This document shows positions 1-10,842 of a stretch of DNA of 64,000 bases, piece by piece (within the stretch, counting starts at the first letter, position 1; every line of letters starts with the position of its first letter). Source of the stretch: Chamaecyparis obtusa. Taxonomy: Eukaryota > Streptophyta > Pinopsida > Cupressales > Cupressaceae. Made by a program: the position numbers and the translations under genes. The stretch spans positions 355,501 through 419,500 of the forward strand of contig BSBK01002078.1 of assembly GCA_027943335.1 (NCBI GenBank). Direction: 5' to 3'. The notes below the pieces were generated by a model. It searched no databases. It worked only from the letters and a program-made list of their open reading frames with translations, and was not told where the DNA came from.

Positions 1-1014
1 CTTTCCATGATCGGCCTCTGTGAAATTCCACATATATTGAATTCCAGTAATCTTATGCATCCTGCACAACTAATAAAACATCCGCGAATTCTTGAATTGG
101 GATGCACAATTATCTGACCAAATGATATGTCGATGATATTTTATGCCCCTATTTACCAAATGACCATAAAATAGTTGAAAGCAACCATGTACAAACTCTG
201 TAGAATGTGAGCGATCATCGCTGATATAAAAATGATACTCCCTCAATATCTTCCTGTTCTGCTCTGTACTGTCTGGTGCATGCATGAATGCTATATGAAC
301 AAATATAGCAACCTGTTGAGAGCTATAATACTTTGCTTGCACCTCATTCTGTGGTTGTAGTGTGTAGTTCTCTGCAAAGTCCACAACTGAAATAATGGTT
401 TCAAGTGGGAATGTGTCCTTGCACAACTTGAATTGCATATCTAACCATCGTGCTCTATGTGTATGCCTTGCATACTCATAAATAACTTTTTTACAAAAAA
501 TGTCCATGAACTGATACACTGGAATTTTTTCAATTACTAAATCACATCTTTTAGCCTCTTTTCCATCTTTTAGATTGTATGTCACGGTCTTATATTTTCC
601 AAATTCCACTATTTCATTATCGATTGCATGCGTACTCTCCATATGTTGACAAATTGGCAAACGTCGCAAACCTCCGCAATCTATGCATGTACCATTCAAG
701 CATGAGAGCTTGTAAAATTGTTGACCATCCACTCTTTCACATAAAATGGTAGATATTAATTCCCTTGAAGATCTAGGTGGGACATTTATGTTACAATCCT
801 GCAAAACATTGTTAGAGTGCAAAGCTACACATATATTCCTATAAACTTCAAAATGGTTAGAAAATTCAATATGTACCCTACAACAACAAGTTGTGCATGT
901 GTGATTTATCTTGACATAAAAAGGTTTACACATTTCAAAATATCTTTGACTAATTTTAATTTGAGGATACGAAAGCATAAATTTTGAAAAGAATTGTGTC
1001 TGAGTTGAATCCAA
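1..1014 (-). pseudogene. C-terminal part of a decayed DDE-like multicopy element protein
   Basis: Reading from 1014 downwards gives a 314-residue open stretch. It continues in the same frame past one TAG (68-70) to the window edge, where it still reads sensibly and ends near a HGK tripeptide. Visible marks: a Cys-rich stretch (C40, C43-C45), a second Cys/His group (C105, C110, C113, C122, H124), DFAENY at residues 212-217 followed by QNEVQ, SDD at 265-267, and SDNCASQFKN at 300-309. From memory, the combination DFAEN, SD.CA.Q(F/Y)KN..F and a later HGK marks a large unnamed family found in many copies in cnidarians, other animals and lower plants. It has two well-placed Asp residues, as expected of an RNase-H-like transposase or integrase core. 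Function is inferred, not shown. The region 1015-1283 upstream also reads like the family (a WVSPNQRDVVRRR-type stretch) but is broken by stops and a frameshift. The gene is therefore dead here and truncated by the window. Confidence 0.5.
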
Positions 1015-1282
1015 AAAATGTTTTGGATGTGGAACACGAATTCGACTACCAATCCTCCTTCTTACAACATCTCTTTGATTAGGAGATACCCATGTATTAT
1101 TCTTCCAAAATTATTCAATCAAGGATTTCAAAGCTTCAACAATTGCTTTATCTTCGCGGTAGTCTACCGAAAAATGCCCATAACTCATTGCTATTTGGAT
1201 CTTCCACTCTTTTACACCTTCTCAGGGCTCTCATTAGAGACTTTCTGCTTATTTTCAATGTTTTGCTTGTCTTTCTAATGAG

Positions 1283-2203
1283 TCAAGATTTCTTCATTTG
1301 ATTGCTTACTATTGTTGATGTAAGTACATGATGTGTGACATTACTATCTTTCATGCGTGATGTAGAACCCACACTCTCATATGCAGTCATTAGATTCTTT
1401 ACAATAGATTTTTCGCTAGACTCATCCATTGTTCTTAGCCCAAGAATCTTCATGATGGGCCTAAATTTAAGATTTCTCATCATTTCAACAAATAGTTGAC
1501 ATATTCCTGTCATGTTTAAATTCTCAAAAAATGATCTCCAAATACGATTAGCATTTCTTTGACAAGTACGCTTGGGAATCTTGTCAGGCATTGCTTTCAA
1601 AATGTTAGTATCAATATCAATCAAATATTTTGGCTTTCTATAAATAATTCTAGGAGCATCAAAAACATTATGTGTGAATTGTGTACCATCTTGAGTGTCA
1701 TCAACATGAGACGATGTGGTTGCTACACCTTCAGATGTAGATAATGGTGTGCCTTCAACATGATATAAGGGTGTGCCTTCAACATGACACATTGGTGTGA
1801 CTCCACCTTCGGAAGTAGATGATGGTGTGCCTTCAACATGATACATTGGTGTCCCTCCACCTTCGGAAGTAGACAATGGTGTGCCTTCAACATGATACAT
1901 TGGTGTGCCTCCAACATTGGATGACGATGTCTCTTCAACTTGGGAACTCATAGATGATGTCCTCACATTTTCATAATTCAATTGTCTTGTTGCACGCAAG
2001 TTTCTCATTCGTTGTCTTTTTGTTTCCAATTCCAATTCTCTTTTACATTGTATTGATGTTTCATGTTCCTCATCCAAAGACAAATCTTCTTGTATGGTTT
2101 CTAATTTTTTGTGTTCACGAAGTTGTCTCATTCTTTCCCTTTTCTTCTCTTTGTCTCTTTCATGCTCTTCCGATGTTAAATTCTTTGCTCGTTTCCTTGG
2201 CAT
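1283..2203 (-). pseudogene. N-terminal part of the same element protein, basic with 18-residue repeats
   Basis: A 306-residue open frame starts at the ATG at 2203-2201. The first 75 residues are highly charged. They contain two copies of a basic motif (RMRQLREHKK near residue 24 and RMRNLRATRQ near 65), resembling the short basic repeats at the front of some transposon-encoded proteins. Residues ~95-165 are a GTP-rich minisatellite with an 18-residue unit (GGTPMYHVEGTPLSTSEG), which matches the 54-bp DNA repeat below. The last ~120 residues (IYRKPKYLIDID..., then a helical region) look like ordinary globular protein. It ends at a TGA just upstream of the region that leads into the DDE-like half. 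The two were probably one gene, split by a stop and a frameshift near 1150-1283. I cannot name the N-terminal half on its own. Confidence 0.45.
1735..1930 (-). repeat. 54-bp coding minisatellite
   Basis: Three to four imperfect copies of a 54-bp unit, each encoding 18 residues (GTP..HVEGTPLSTSEG type). Part of one unit is duplicated again. All copies keep the reading frame. Confidence 0.85.
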
Positions 2204-2636
2204 GATGATGATTTCTACATATGAATTGATTACAATTTTAAAAATATAATATAAATGTAAAACAATAAGTCAAATTCTAATTTAAACCTCTTACAATATG
2301 ACAAATTATAATATAAATTTATTATAATTATATCAAATTATGCATTGAACAAGTATATATCATACCAATTATAAACCAAAACATTCTTTATTCACATTTG
2401 ACATGTAAAAAACTAAAAAACTTACCTCAATCAATAAATTTCGCTGATAATGATTGACCTTCACAATTTGATGTTGATTTTTAAACAATAAAATAGTGCA
2501 AATTGACAAAATATGTTTTTTTGTCACTTAGCACCATGAAAAGAAGAAAACTTGTCGGCTAAGATGCAGAAATCAAACAAAAACAACAAAAGTGGGCCTC
2601 AATCACGAGTTGCATGGCCAATTTAACCGTTGTTTT
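2204..2636. other. AT-rich leader, no gene seen
   Basis: AT-rich sequence upstream of the minus-strand ATG at 2203. It could hold the promoter of the element gene, but no clear TATA box or other signal stands out. Confidence 0.4.
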
Positions 2637-2826
2637 TAGTTTTGCATAGCACGAGCACGCTATGCAAAACTAAAAGTCTCTCATCTTTACTTTTTCATAG
2701 CGCGCACGCGCTATGTAAAACTAAGACTAGAGTGATGGTCTTTAGTTTTTCATAGCGCGTACGCGCTATGTAAAACTAAAGACTAGAGTGATAGTCTTTA
2801 CTTTTTCATAGCGCGTACGCGCTATA
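2637..2826. repeat. Four tandem CpG-rich palindromes
   Basis: 2637-2672 has perfect 14-base arms (TAGTTTTGCATAGC and its complement) around an 8-base centre. It is followed at ~55-57-bp spacing by three palindromes: CATAGCGCGCACGCGCTATG (2696-2715), CATAGCGCGTACGCGCTATG (2751-2770, perfect) and a near copy at 2808-2826. The spacers also fold on themselves (AAAGACT...AGTCTTT). The CGCG-rich cores contrast sharply with the AT-rich surroundings. Confidence 0.9.
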
Positions 2827-2837
2827 TAAAACAAGAA

Positions 2838-2945
2838 AAAGGGAGAGAGGGAGAAGGTGATAAAAAAGGGAGAGGGAGAGAAGGAGAGAGGGAGAAGTTG
2901 AGAGAGAGAGAGAGAAGGGGAAAGGGAGATAGACAAGGGGAAGGA
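2838..2945. repeat. Purine-rich low-complexity tract
   Basis: Roughly 100 bp of GGGAGA/GAGAGA-type sequence on the plus strand, directly after the palindrome cluster. Confidence 0.8.
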
Positions 2946-4510
2946 GAATGAATGTAGTCCTTACAAGTAGTACTTATTTTGCCATGGGCACTAGCAGTAG
3001 CACTGAGAGACCAATAAATATGTCTATGTTTGAGCCTTGGTTGGATATGGGAGATGGTTGGATAGTTTGGATGGACTCTAGATTGGAGAGGGATCGTGAG
3101 GGAGTGGATTGAGATAAGGTCATCTGACTAGGATCTATGTGTTAGGCCAACAAATCTAGGGGTGACTATAGCATATACAATATGGTGGGTTAGGATGATA
3201 CCAAGAGATATGTGTAGGATAGGGATTCCTACCCTATGGATGTGTAAGAGGGAGGTACACATACAAGGACACCAGGTTGATGCATACCAGTTGGCTCAGT
3301 GCTTGAGGAGAGAAGTGGTAGTGGCACTATGGAGGAAGAGAAAGGAAGCATCACCTATGAGGGGGTACAAAGACAGGTAGAAACACTTTACCAAAGGGTG
3401 TTCAAGAAAAGAGTAGCTAGGTAAGATAGAGGGGGAGATGGAGGAAGACCATGGGTATAGGTAACCTAGATATATGGAAGAGATAGTGGGTAGGGATGTG
3501 TTACCATGATGGACATTGATCAAGGTGCACAAGCACAACCACAAGTACTAGGACAAGGACAAGGACAACATTGGTACCACAACCACCATCTAGTACATGG
3601 ACCAATATGGAGGACTAGAGCATCCATGAAGGTACAAGGAGCGGGAACCTCATCCATAGGGGATCATGTGACAAAGATGTTAGGCCCAAAAGGAGGTAAA
3701 TACAACTAAGAGTGGTGGGGTTAATCAATTGTTCACTCACAATTAAAACTTGAGAATGTCATAATATAACATATATGCAAATTAGATAACTATGCAGATA
3801 GACTAGATAAGAATGAAAATGCTCTGATAGTTTACCTCCCCAAGACATAATCAAGGATGGGGGTAAAAGGCTTAATTAGGAAAAGCAACTAGGTTAGGAT
3901 GAATTATGGGTGAATAAAAATGCAAGTGAAATGGTGATGAAAAATGATCATGGATCTTGAGTACCCTTGCAAATGGCTTGTCATGTAGTGAGCACTTATT
4001 TTGATTTAGCAACATCAGTGAATAGCCAAGGTATGAAGAGCCAAGGTTGTGGCATAAATAGTGCATAGGACATGACACGACAAATAGAAACTGTTAGACT
4101 AGCATCACACAAGATCCATAAAGGACTTTGGTGCAAATGATGTTGGAAGAACACAAGAAAGAGATATGACCTAGTGCACCATGTGACTATTGGAATCACA
4201 TGTGGAAGTGCAAGGAACAAATTTAGACCACACACAAAAGAAAATAAAACCATAAACAAGTCCCAAGTTTCATCATTCACGACACACCATGATATAAAGG
4301 ATCATGGTAACCTTGAGGAGACTAAACAAGAGAACTCCAAGAAAGATATAAAAAAATCCAAAAGAACTAATGTCAACATGAATGTAACAAATATCTTTTG
4401 CCAAAATTAGATGATTGAAGAAAAAGATTAGATTTGACATGTTTGACATAAGGATGGATGCATCCTACGTAGACTAATGGTGGGATGATGAGTGACTGCC
4501 TGAGGATAAA
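2946..4510. other. Degenerate sequence, no supported gene
   Basis: G-rich on the plus strand to about 3710. Plus-strand frames are broken by many TAG/TGA codons in a pattern suggesting an old coding sequence (stretches such as DIDQGAQAQPQVLGQGQGQ near 3510-3570), but no domain is recognisable. The remainder is unassigned. Confidence 0.3.
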
Positions 4511-4513
4511 ATA

Positions 4514-4676
4514 CACTCATATATGTTATGATACCTAATGGCAACAGACAACCAAGAAAGACCAAATGTACCCAATTTATATCTAAATGTAACCAAATGT
4601 ATATCTAACCCAACGTTTAAGAGCTATGTATGTTATGATACCTAATGGAAACAGACAACCAAGATAGACCAAACCA
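4514..4676. repeat. Short direct duplication (~50 bp)
   Basis: The segment with TATGTTATGATACCTAATGG and ACAGACAACCAAGA occurs at about 4514-4565 and again at about 4626-4676, with few differences. Confidence 0.75.
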
Positions 4677-4889
4677 ATTCTAGAGGCCCTGCAATGCTCA
4701 AAAGAGTAGGGCAATGGCATATCTACAACATTGGAAAATCATGTTAAGCATGATAATATCCACGAAGATTTGTGTCAGTTTTAGACAAAAAAATCAGTTT
4801 GAATAGATTATATATTTCACATGCTTATAGAAGCGTGCAATATGCAATATTTTCTTACTTGCAGTTGTAATTTTAGAAATCCTTGACAA

Positions 4890-4912
4890 TCTAGAGAGAG
4901 AGAGAGAGAGAG
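4890..4912. repeat. (GA)n microsatellite
   Basis: About 11 GA dinucleotides in an otherwise unremarkable AT-rich stretch. Confidence 0.9.
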
Positions 4913-5002
4913 AATTGATAGCAAGTGGGATAATGCAGTTGCTTTAATAAACCACTATCTTCTTTACTCAAGCAACATCTGGTTCATCTGCTCGACTGGG
5001 GC

Positions 5003-5800
5003 ATGTTTGGGATCAAACAGTCTCCATTTAAACTCAAGTCTCTAGAAGCAATTATATTTGTCAGTAGAGGAGATACACCTATTGGATCTGCAATAACTTT
5101 ATGCTCACTAGAATTTCCATTTCTCTTCAATTGGGATACTCTTTCAAAAATTGCATCTACCCTTTTACCAATTTCAAAAATTGAATGGGTCTATTTGAGG
5201 ACCTCCAAGGAGTTGGTTGCCTAAATGAGAACCTTGAGATGAATCGGGAACTTCTCTATGAAAGAGATCAGTACCTTGATAATCTCTCCACTTGTCAACT
5301 GAATTAAAACCTTGGACCATAGATGGCTGCCCTTTGTTGTAAAATGAGTCCAGTGAGACTACCTTTCCAAAGGTGCCAATGAACTTACATAATTTGATGG
5401 ATATTGCCCAACATGAGTAACCGGGTTTCCCAAGTCCCGTAAATGTAAGGCCATTGATGAATAGGCATTTCTAATAGAAATATTTGTGGTGCTAGATTGA
5501 AGTGCATGAACAAATTCTTTGCCTACTAATGAACCAATTTTCAAGGCTTCATTTCACATTGCTCTATGGATAATTCCACAACACTTGTTACTTCTCTATC
5601 TAAAATTTTTGTGTCAGTGTACATGTCCACTGAAGAGCTTCTGTCACTACTTGAGCTACTAGCAAATGGTGAGTACTCATGATGATCATCTCACATAGGC
5701 TCACACGCATATCTTACTTTTTTCCTTTGCCGCTTTCCCCTTCCTAGCTCTTCCTCCTTATCTGTAACTTCTATCATGGGTCCAAGAAGCTCTTCCCACT
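5003..5800 (-). pseudogene. CHD-type remodeller fragment, downstream copy
   Basis: On the minus strand from about 5800, one frame reads EWEELLGPMIEVTDKEEE followed by LGRGKRQRKKVRYACEPM. It then breaks at a stop and continues as an S/D-rich stretch and the 61-residue open piece at 5359-5544. The WEELL...LGRGKR.RK.V.Y arrangement is the one that follows the DUF1087 region in plant CHD3/Mi-2 (PICKLE-related) remodellers, as I remember that family. The rest toward 5003 has several stops and no recognisable domain. This is the second unit of a tandem duplication and is a dead fragment. Confidence 0.45.
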
Positions 5801-6475
5801 CTTTCCAAAATTGCATCTACCCTTTTACCAATTTGGGATATTGAATGGGTCTATTTGAGGACCTTCGAGGAGTTGCTCACCTAAATGAGAACCTTGAGAT
5901 GAATTGGGAACTTCTCTATGAAAGAGATCAGTACCTTGAGAAGTTCTTTGTTTGTCAGTTGAATTATAACCTTGGACCATAGATGATTACCCTTTGTTAT
6001 AAAATGAGGAGTGAGACTACCTTTCCAAAGGTGCCAATGAACTTACATAATTTGAGGGATATTGCCCAACATGAGTAACTAGGTTTCCCAAGTCCCGTAA
6101 ATGTAAGACCATTGATGAATAGGCATTTCTAATAGAAATATTTGTGGTGCTAGAATGAAGTGCATGGCCAAATTATTTTCTTGCTAATGAACCAATTTGA
6201 GGCTTCATTTCACATTGCTCTATGATAATTCCACAGCACTTGTTACTTCTCTATCTAAAATTTTTGTGTTCTAGTGTACATGTGCACTGAAGAGCTTCTG
6301 TCACTACTTGAGCTACTAGCAAATGGTGAGTACTCATGTCATCATCATCATCTAACATAGGCTCACATGCATATCTTACTTCTTTCTTTTGCCGCTTTCC
6401 CCTTCCTAGCTCTTCTTCCTTATCTATAACTTCTATCATGACATGGGTCCAAGAAGCTCTTCCCACTCTTTTCCA
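5146..6475 (-). repeat. Tandem duplication of ~660 bp in a pseudogene
   Basis: 5146-5803 and 5804-6475 are two copies of one segment with scattered substitutions and small indels. Both start with a TTGCATCTACCCTTTTACCA motif and end in CCCACTCTTT. Read on the minus strand, each copy encodes the GRGKRQ.K.VRYACEP segment of the chromatin-remodeller-like pseudogene. Confidence 0.9.
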
Positions 6476-6745
6476 TTAATTGTGGGCTTTTACTCTTCGT
6501 CCTAAGTAATTGGCATACCTTCGATGGCACCAAAAATCACCATTAGATTCTAAAATGTCCCTTTCTCTCACATTAATCTCTCTATTAAGAAGATTTTCTA
6601 TATCTTCTTCGGTATATTGAATAGATGTAACTGCAATCCCATGTTCATCAAGAATATTCCTTGCACCATTGAGTGATATATCATGCAATTCCTTAATAGT
6701 TTCATTCTTAAGAAAATTGATAACTAGATTTTCCATAGCCAATTT
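6251..6745 (-). pseudogene. CHD3/Mi-2-like chromatin remodeller fragment
   Basis: Two adjacent minus-strand open pieces. The upstream one (6476-6742, 88 residues) reads ETIKELHDI...GARNILDEHG..., then IQYTEEDIENLLNRE, then ESNGDF. This matches the layout of the DUF1087 segment after the helicase of CHD3-type remodellers (ELDDI.(K/R)(F/Y)G...LF ... I.YD..AI..LLDR ... F.VA.F). The downstream one (6251-6466) reads ...ASWTHVMIEVIDKEEE then LGRGKRQKKEVRYACEP and an acidic D-run. A TGA and a frameshift separate them. No ATPase motifs, chromodomain or PHD finger are present, so this is a small processed or transposed piece. The subfamily is uncertain. Confidence 0.45.
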
Positions 6746-6799
6746 TCTTCTTCATCATTGCAATATTTTCTCCTTAACTGCACATTTTGTAATCAGTTG

Positions 6800-7200
6800 A
6801 TATACAATCACATTTTTCTCTTAGCCAATTCCATGGGCTCGCAATTAAACCTGTAAATCCATAAAAGGCTTGAAATTTGGATTCGATTTGATGCACCTTC
6901 GCTATTTGATCTATCCCTTCCCTTTCATTTCACTTGCTTTGCTTATTTTTCACATCATAGGCCAAGATTTGACAGTGGATATGACCTTGGTGCTATCGAC
7001 GTTAATGGTAAATTTTATCTTTTAGCTATTATTTTTTGTCATTTTTATTGTATGATGCTTTTGTATATGAATTGTGGATATTCTTTAGGAAACATTTCAT
7101 CCTTCTTGTAGGATGCCTTTGTATACAAATTTTAGAGAATCTCTATTTTGGAAAGAGAGAGAGGAAGAGAGAGTGCTCTCTATCTCTCTCTTTTCCTCTC
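6800..7200. other. Unassigned, AT-rich
   Basis: No coding or repeat feature beyond a short CT/GA-rich stretch near 7150-7200. Confidence 0.5.
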
Positions 7201-7226
7201 AATTCAATATAGCGTGCACGCGCTGT

Positions 7227-7342
7227 AGGGCGCGTGCGCTATAGCGCGAGCACGCTATTGAAAACTATGACTTTCATAGCGCGCACGCGCTATGAAAGCC
7301 ATAGTTTTCAATAGCGCGCTCGCACTATAGCGTGTGCGCCCT
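7227..7342. repeat. 116-bp CpG-rich palindrome
   Basis: Imperfect inverted repeat with ~58-base arms centred at 7284/7285. The core CATAGCGCGCACGCGCTATG (7275-7294) is perfect and is flanked by AAAACTATG(A/G)CTTT and its complement, then by CGCGAGC/GCTCGC-type arms and GGGCGCGTGCG/CGTGTGCGCCC ends. It could extrude as a long cruciform. Confidence 0.9.
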
Positions 7343-7359
7343 ATAGGGCACATGCGCTT

Positions 7360-9600
7360 TTCAAGGCATTGGAATTTACCAATCCTAAGGCTTGGATTTG
7401 CCTTGGAAATCCAACCCAAAGGCTTGGACGATTCAAACAGGCCTGAGACGTGTTTTCTAGCAAACATACAAAAAAATAACATGTTTTTTTGTGTGCTCCT
7501 CATCAGGTTTACTTGTAGTTCAAGAACGTAAAAATCAGACAACATGATATTGTAGATCTCTCTCTTAGCTATCTAAGCATATAATTTATTTTGAATTCTG
7601 ATTATGTTAAGTTTTTCAACTCTAATTTCTTTTGTGTGTATGTTTGTTTTTTGTAAAAAACCAACGTTTAGTATTTTGGGCATAGATTTTGGCTCGTTCA
7701 TCAAATTTTGCAACAAGTTACATTTTTAGAAACTAGACTCCATTCTACACACTTTAAAAAAAAAAACATTTGATTTTTGATTAGTTTTAAATGATTTCTA
7801 GGGGGAGCACACAAAAATTTCATGTTTTTAGGATGTGTGCACTTCATAAATTCATAAAAAATTATACATTCATCAAAAAATTACCAAAAAATTCTGGGAT
7901 AAACTACGTGGTGTTAGCTAACTTCTCACTGGAGCGATTAAAAAATTCAAAAAAAAAGTTAACATTTTAGGGGGAGCACACCAGACGCTATGTTATGTTT
8001 TTTCACAAAAAATAGGACCACTTTTTGTGCTCCCCCTTTTTGAGGGCCTTAATCTGCACTATTTTCAAAATAAGTTAGTAGTTTAGGAACTAGATTTAGA
8101 GTATTACAACTCTTGTTTTTGTCGCATCTTAAAATTTTGAGTCTAACTATCTTCAATTTGTTGTTGAAGTTCAGAGTTTGTTGATTTCAGGAAAAAAGTG
8201 GCATCTTATACCCCCTTTTTGGTCCCCCATCTTTGTGCACTTACCCATAAATGCTATTGTGTTGAATCTTTGTATGAGGACATGCTTGTTACTTTGATGC
8301 TCTCATGTTTGTTAACTCCCATTTTTACGTTCTTCATAGGATATAAGAGACTTGGTTTGATTCAAGGGTTTAGTCGTTACCGTGGGAGGATCATAGCATT
8401 CAAATGTATAGGTCTACATAAGATATGGAAACTTTTCAACCTAATCTTTGTCTAATTTGAATTGATTGTATGGTAGAATGTGGTTAATTATGTAGAAGAA
8501 CTTCACCAAATGCCTACTCGAGAAATAAATATCCTAAAGTTACGACAAACTCAAATAGGGTTGACAAAATGCTTGCTCCAATTAGAAGTTTTGTTTGAAA
8601 CATTGTGGTTAATTCATGCAAGAACTTCGTCATGTTGACATGAAATTTATTTTTAAGTTCTAAATCTTATTAACTTGTTTTTTTTTAGTTAAAAGGGGTT
8701 TAGGCTCCAAGGTGTTTTCTTATCCATTTTCCACTATTTGGCTATTTTTCCTCAGTTTTCAAATAATAGATCTCTCATTTTAAGAAATTTCTCAAGTTTT
8801 ACATAAAGTATTTGTAGGGATACAAATTTTATTGACAATAGCGAAGAAGGGTATTATATAGGTATGGTCCCATAGATATGGGCTTCCTAATTTTTTTTTA
8901 ATTGGGTGTTGTTGAGAATTTTTAGGATTATTGTAAAGTGGGCAGTCCCATAAATTTTGCAAAATAGTTTAAGCTCCTAAATTTATTGAAGATGGTGGTC
9001 CCATGAATTTTAATAATATAAATAAATATAATTATAAAAAATTAATTCATGGGAATTTGTAAACTCCATCTAATTGAGAAGTGGTAGAGTTGAACTTAAT
9101 TTGGTTGGGCAATTTCTAGCCTCACCCTAGTTGCACCTCCTGAAATTTCCAAACTAAAAACTAGGAGCTGCTATTGTTGAGGAAAAAATTCTATTTAATT
9201 TTGTAGCATTTTTTTTTGCTTCATGGGACTCCTTGCTCCTTAAAAATAGATCTCAAAGCCCCTCATGTGACTACCTAGTATGGGAGAGCAACCTCTATCA
9301 TGAAAGGGCATTTAATCTCTTGACCATTGTTATGTTGAAGTCATTCATAGAGTAGGACAATACACAACTATTGAATGAGAAAGGAATGCATTATTCCATC
9401 TTCACCTTTCAACATGAATCTAACTGAAGGATTTAATTTAACACACAATCATTATGCCATTAAACATTTATTTCTTACATGGAAAGCTTTTTGTACTAAG
9501 TTTTAGGATTACCAACATTTTATACTTGTAAGTTATCTTCCATTCCTTAAGATTTTCCCTATTCGACCACCTTTTAGAGAATAGTGATTTTTTAAATTTA
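7360..9600. other. Intergenic; GGGGGAGCACAC repeat near 7800-8040
   Basis: No gene seen. GGGGGAGCACAC occurs at ~7801 and ~7970, and its complement (TGTGCTCCCCC) at ~8026. A shorter TGTGTGCTCC is at ~7489. These may be remains of a small foldback element, but no target duplication is visible. Confidence 0.35.
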
Positions 9601-9629
9601 TGTTTGGTAGGCTAAGCATTAAAGAGGAA

Positions 9630-9910
9630 AACACTATTTTGGGAGTGTGGTCAATACCAATTCAATTTTTTCAAACTCTTTTGCTAGCATCCCTTCACAA
9701 AACTACATCTAAGAAGAAGGTGATCCACCAACTCTTCCTCTCCTTTGCATATAACACATCTTGAGGGGTCATTAATATCCCATTTCTTTAATTTATCCCA
9801 AATTAATATTTTATTCTATAATGCAATTCAAGAAAAAAAAGATCTTGTTGACCTTGGATTGACAATACTTATAGAAACATAAGTGAATGGACCAATTTTC
9901 CTTTTTGATT
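9630..9910 (-). pseudogene. LINE remnant, zf-RVT (reverse transcriptase zinc-binding) region
   Basis: Read on the minus strand, the sequence gives NKILIWDKLKKWDI then NDPSRCVICKGEEELVDHLL and LRCSF. This is the CxxC...E..(D/E)HL...C pattern of the zinc-binding region that follows reverse transcriptase in plant LINE-type ORF2 proteins. Stops and shifts occur on both sides and no RT or endonuclease motif is nearby, so only a short 3' fragment survives. Confidence 0.65.
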
Positions 9911-10335
9911 GCTACAACCTCAATTTGAATATTTATTACATAAACAATATTTTTCATGATTTATCGAATAATATATACTTTATGATTTTAATAATTTAAT
10001 TTTGAATCAACTTTATTATAATGAATGTCTCATACATTAATTATTATACATTCATATATATTGACACCAATAAAATAAATAGAACACATCTTGAAGACCA
10101 TTGAAATCTCATTTCTTTAATTTCAATACACATTGACTATACTAACGTAAATAAATAAATGGGCCAATATAAATAGGCCAATCTTTCTTTCTATTGTGAT
10201 TTCCTCAATTTAAATTTTGATTATATAAATAATATTCTACATAATTTATGAAATAATATGATAATTTATTGAAATTCAATTTCACAATTTTGAATCAGTT
10301 TCGTTGAAAGGAATATCTGATCCATTTTTATTAAA
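9750..10335. repeat. Diverged tandem duplication of the LINE remnant (~330-bp period)
   Basis: The stretch from ACACATCTTGAGG (~9755) through the AT-rich tail to ~10060 recurs, more diverged, from ACACATCTTGAAG (~10085) to ~10335. It includes the paired CATTTCTTTAATTT and CCTCAATTT...AATTTATTGA-type blocks. The second copy has lost the zinc-finger coding sense. Confidence 0.65.
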
Positions 10336-10780
10336 TCATATATTTTCCTGAATAATTAGCTGAACTAATAATCCAAATTTAGCACTAAATCGGGTTCTCC
10401 GACTGTTTAAAATTCTGACAATTTGAAATTTGAAAATTATATAACCGTTAATGCGTTTAAACGAGCTTTGTCTGTAGTTTGTGATATTTAAATAAAGGTT
10501 CGCAGTTTGTTCAGTTGTTTGCTTCATACCAATTCAAAAATCCATTTCTTCGACAGAGATGGACAAGGTATTGCAATTAATTTTTGTGGGTTATAAGTAA
10601 TTTGTTCAATTTTGGGCCTTTTGGTTTTGATTTTTTTTATTGGTTATTTCAAATCCTCGTTGTGCTTGGATTGTAATGGCAGTTAAAGAATTCTTTGGGG
10701 CTGTGTTATTGTGACATATTGGATCCAAGAGAGCCGTGTGCTCTTAGCACTTTCATGACCTGGCATCGTTGGATCCAAGA
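10336..10780. other. Unassigned
   Basis: ATGGACAAG followed by a GTATTG donor-like sequence at 10559-10573 could be a short first exon on the plus strand. Nothing supports it beyond the splice-like context. Confidence 0.2.
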
Positions 10781-10842
10781 GTTCAGTGACCTGGCTGTCG
10801 CATAAATTGTACACGGCACTGCCTAATGCTGATTCTTTCCAG

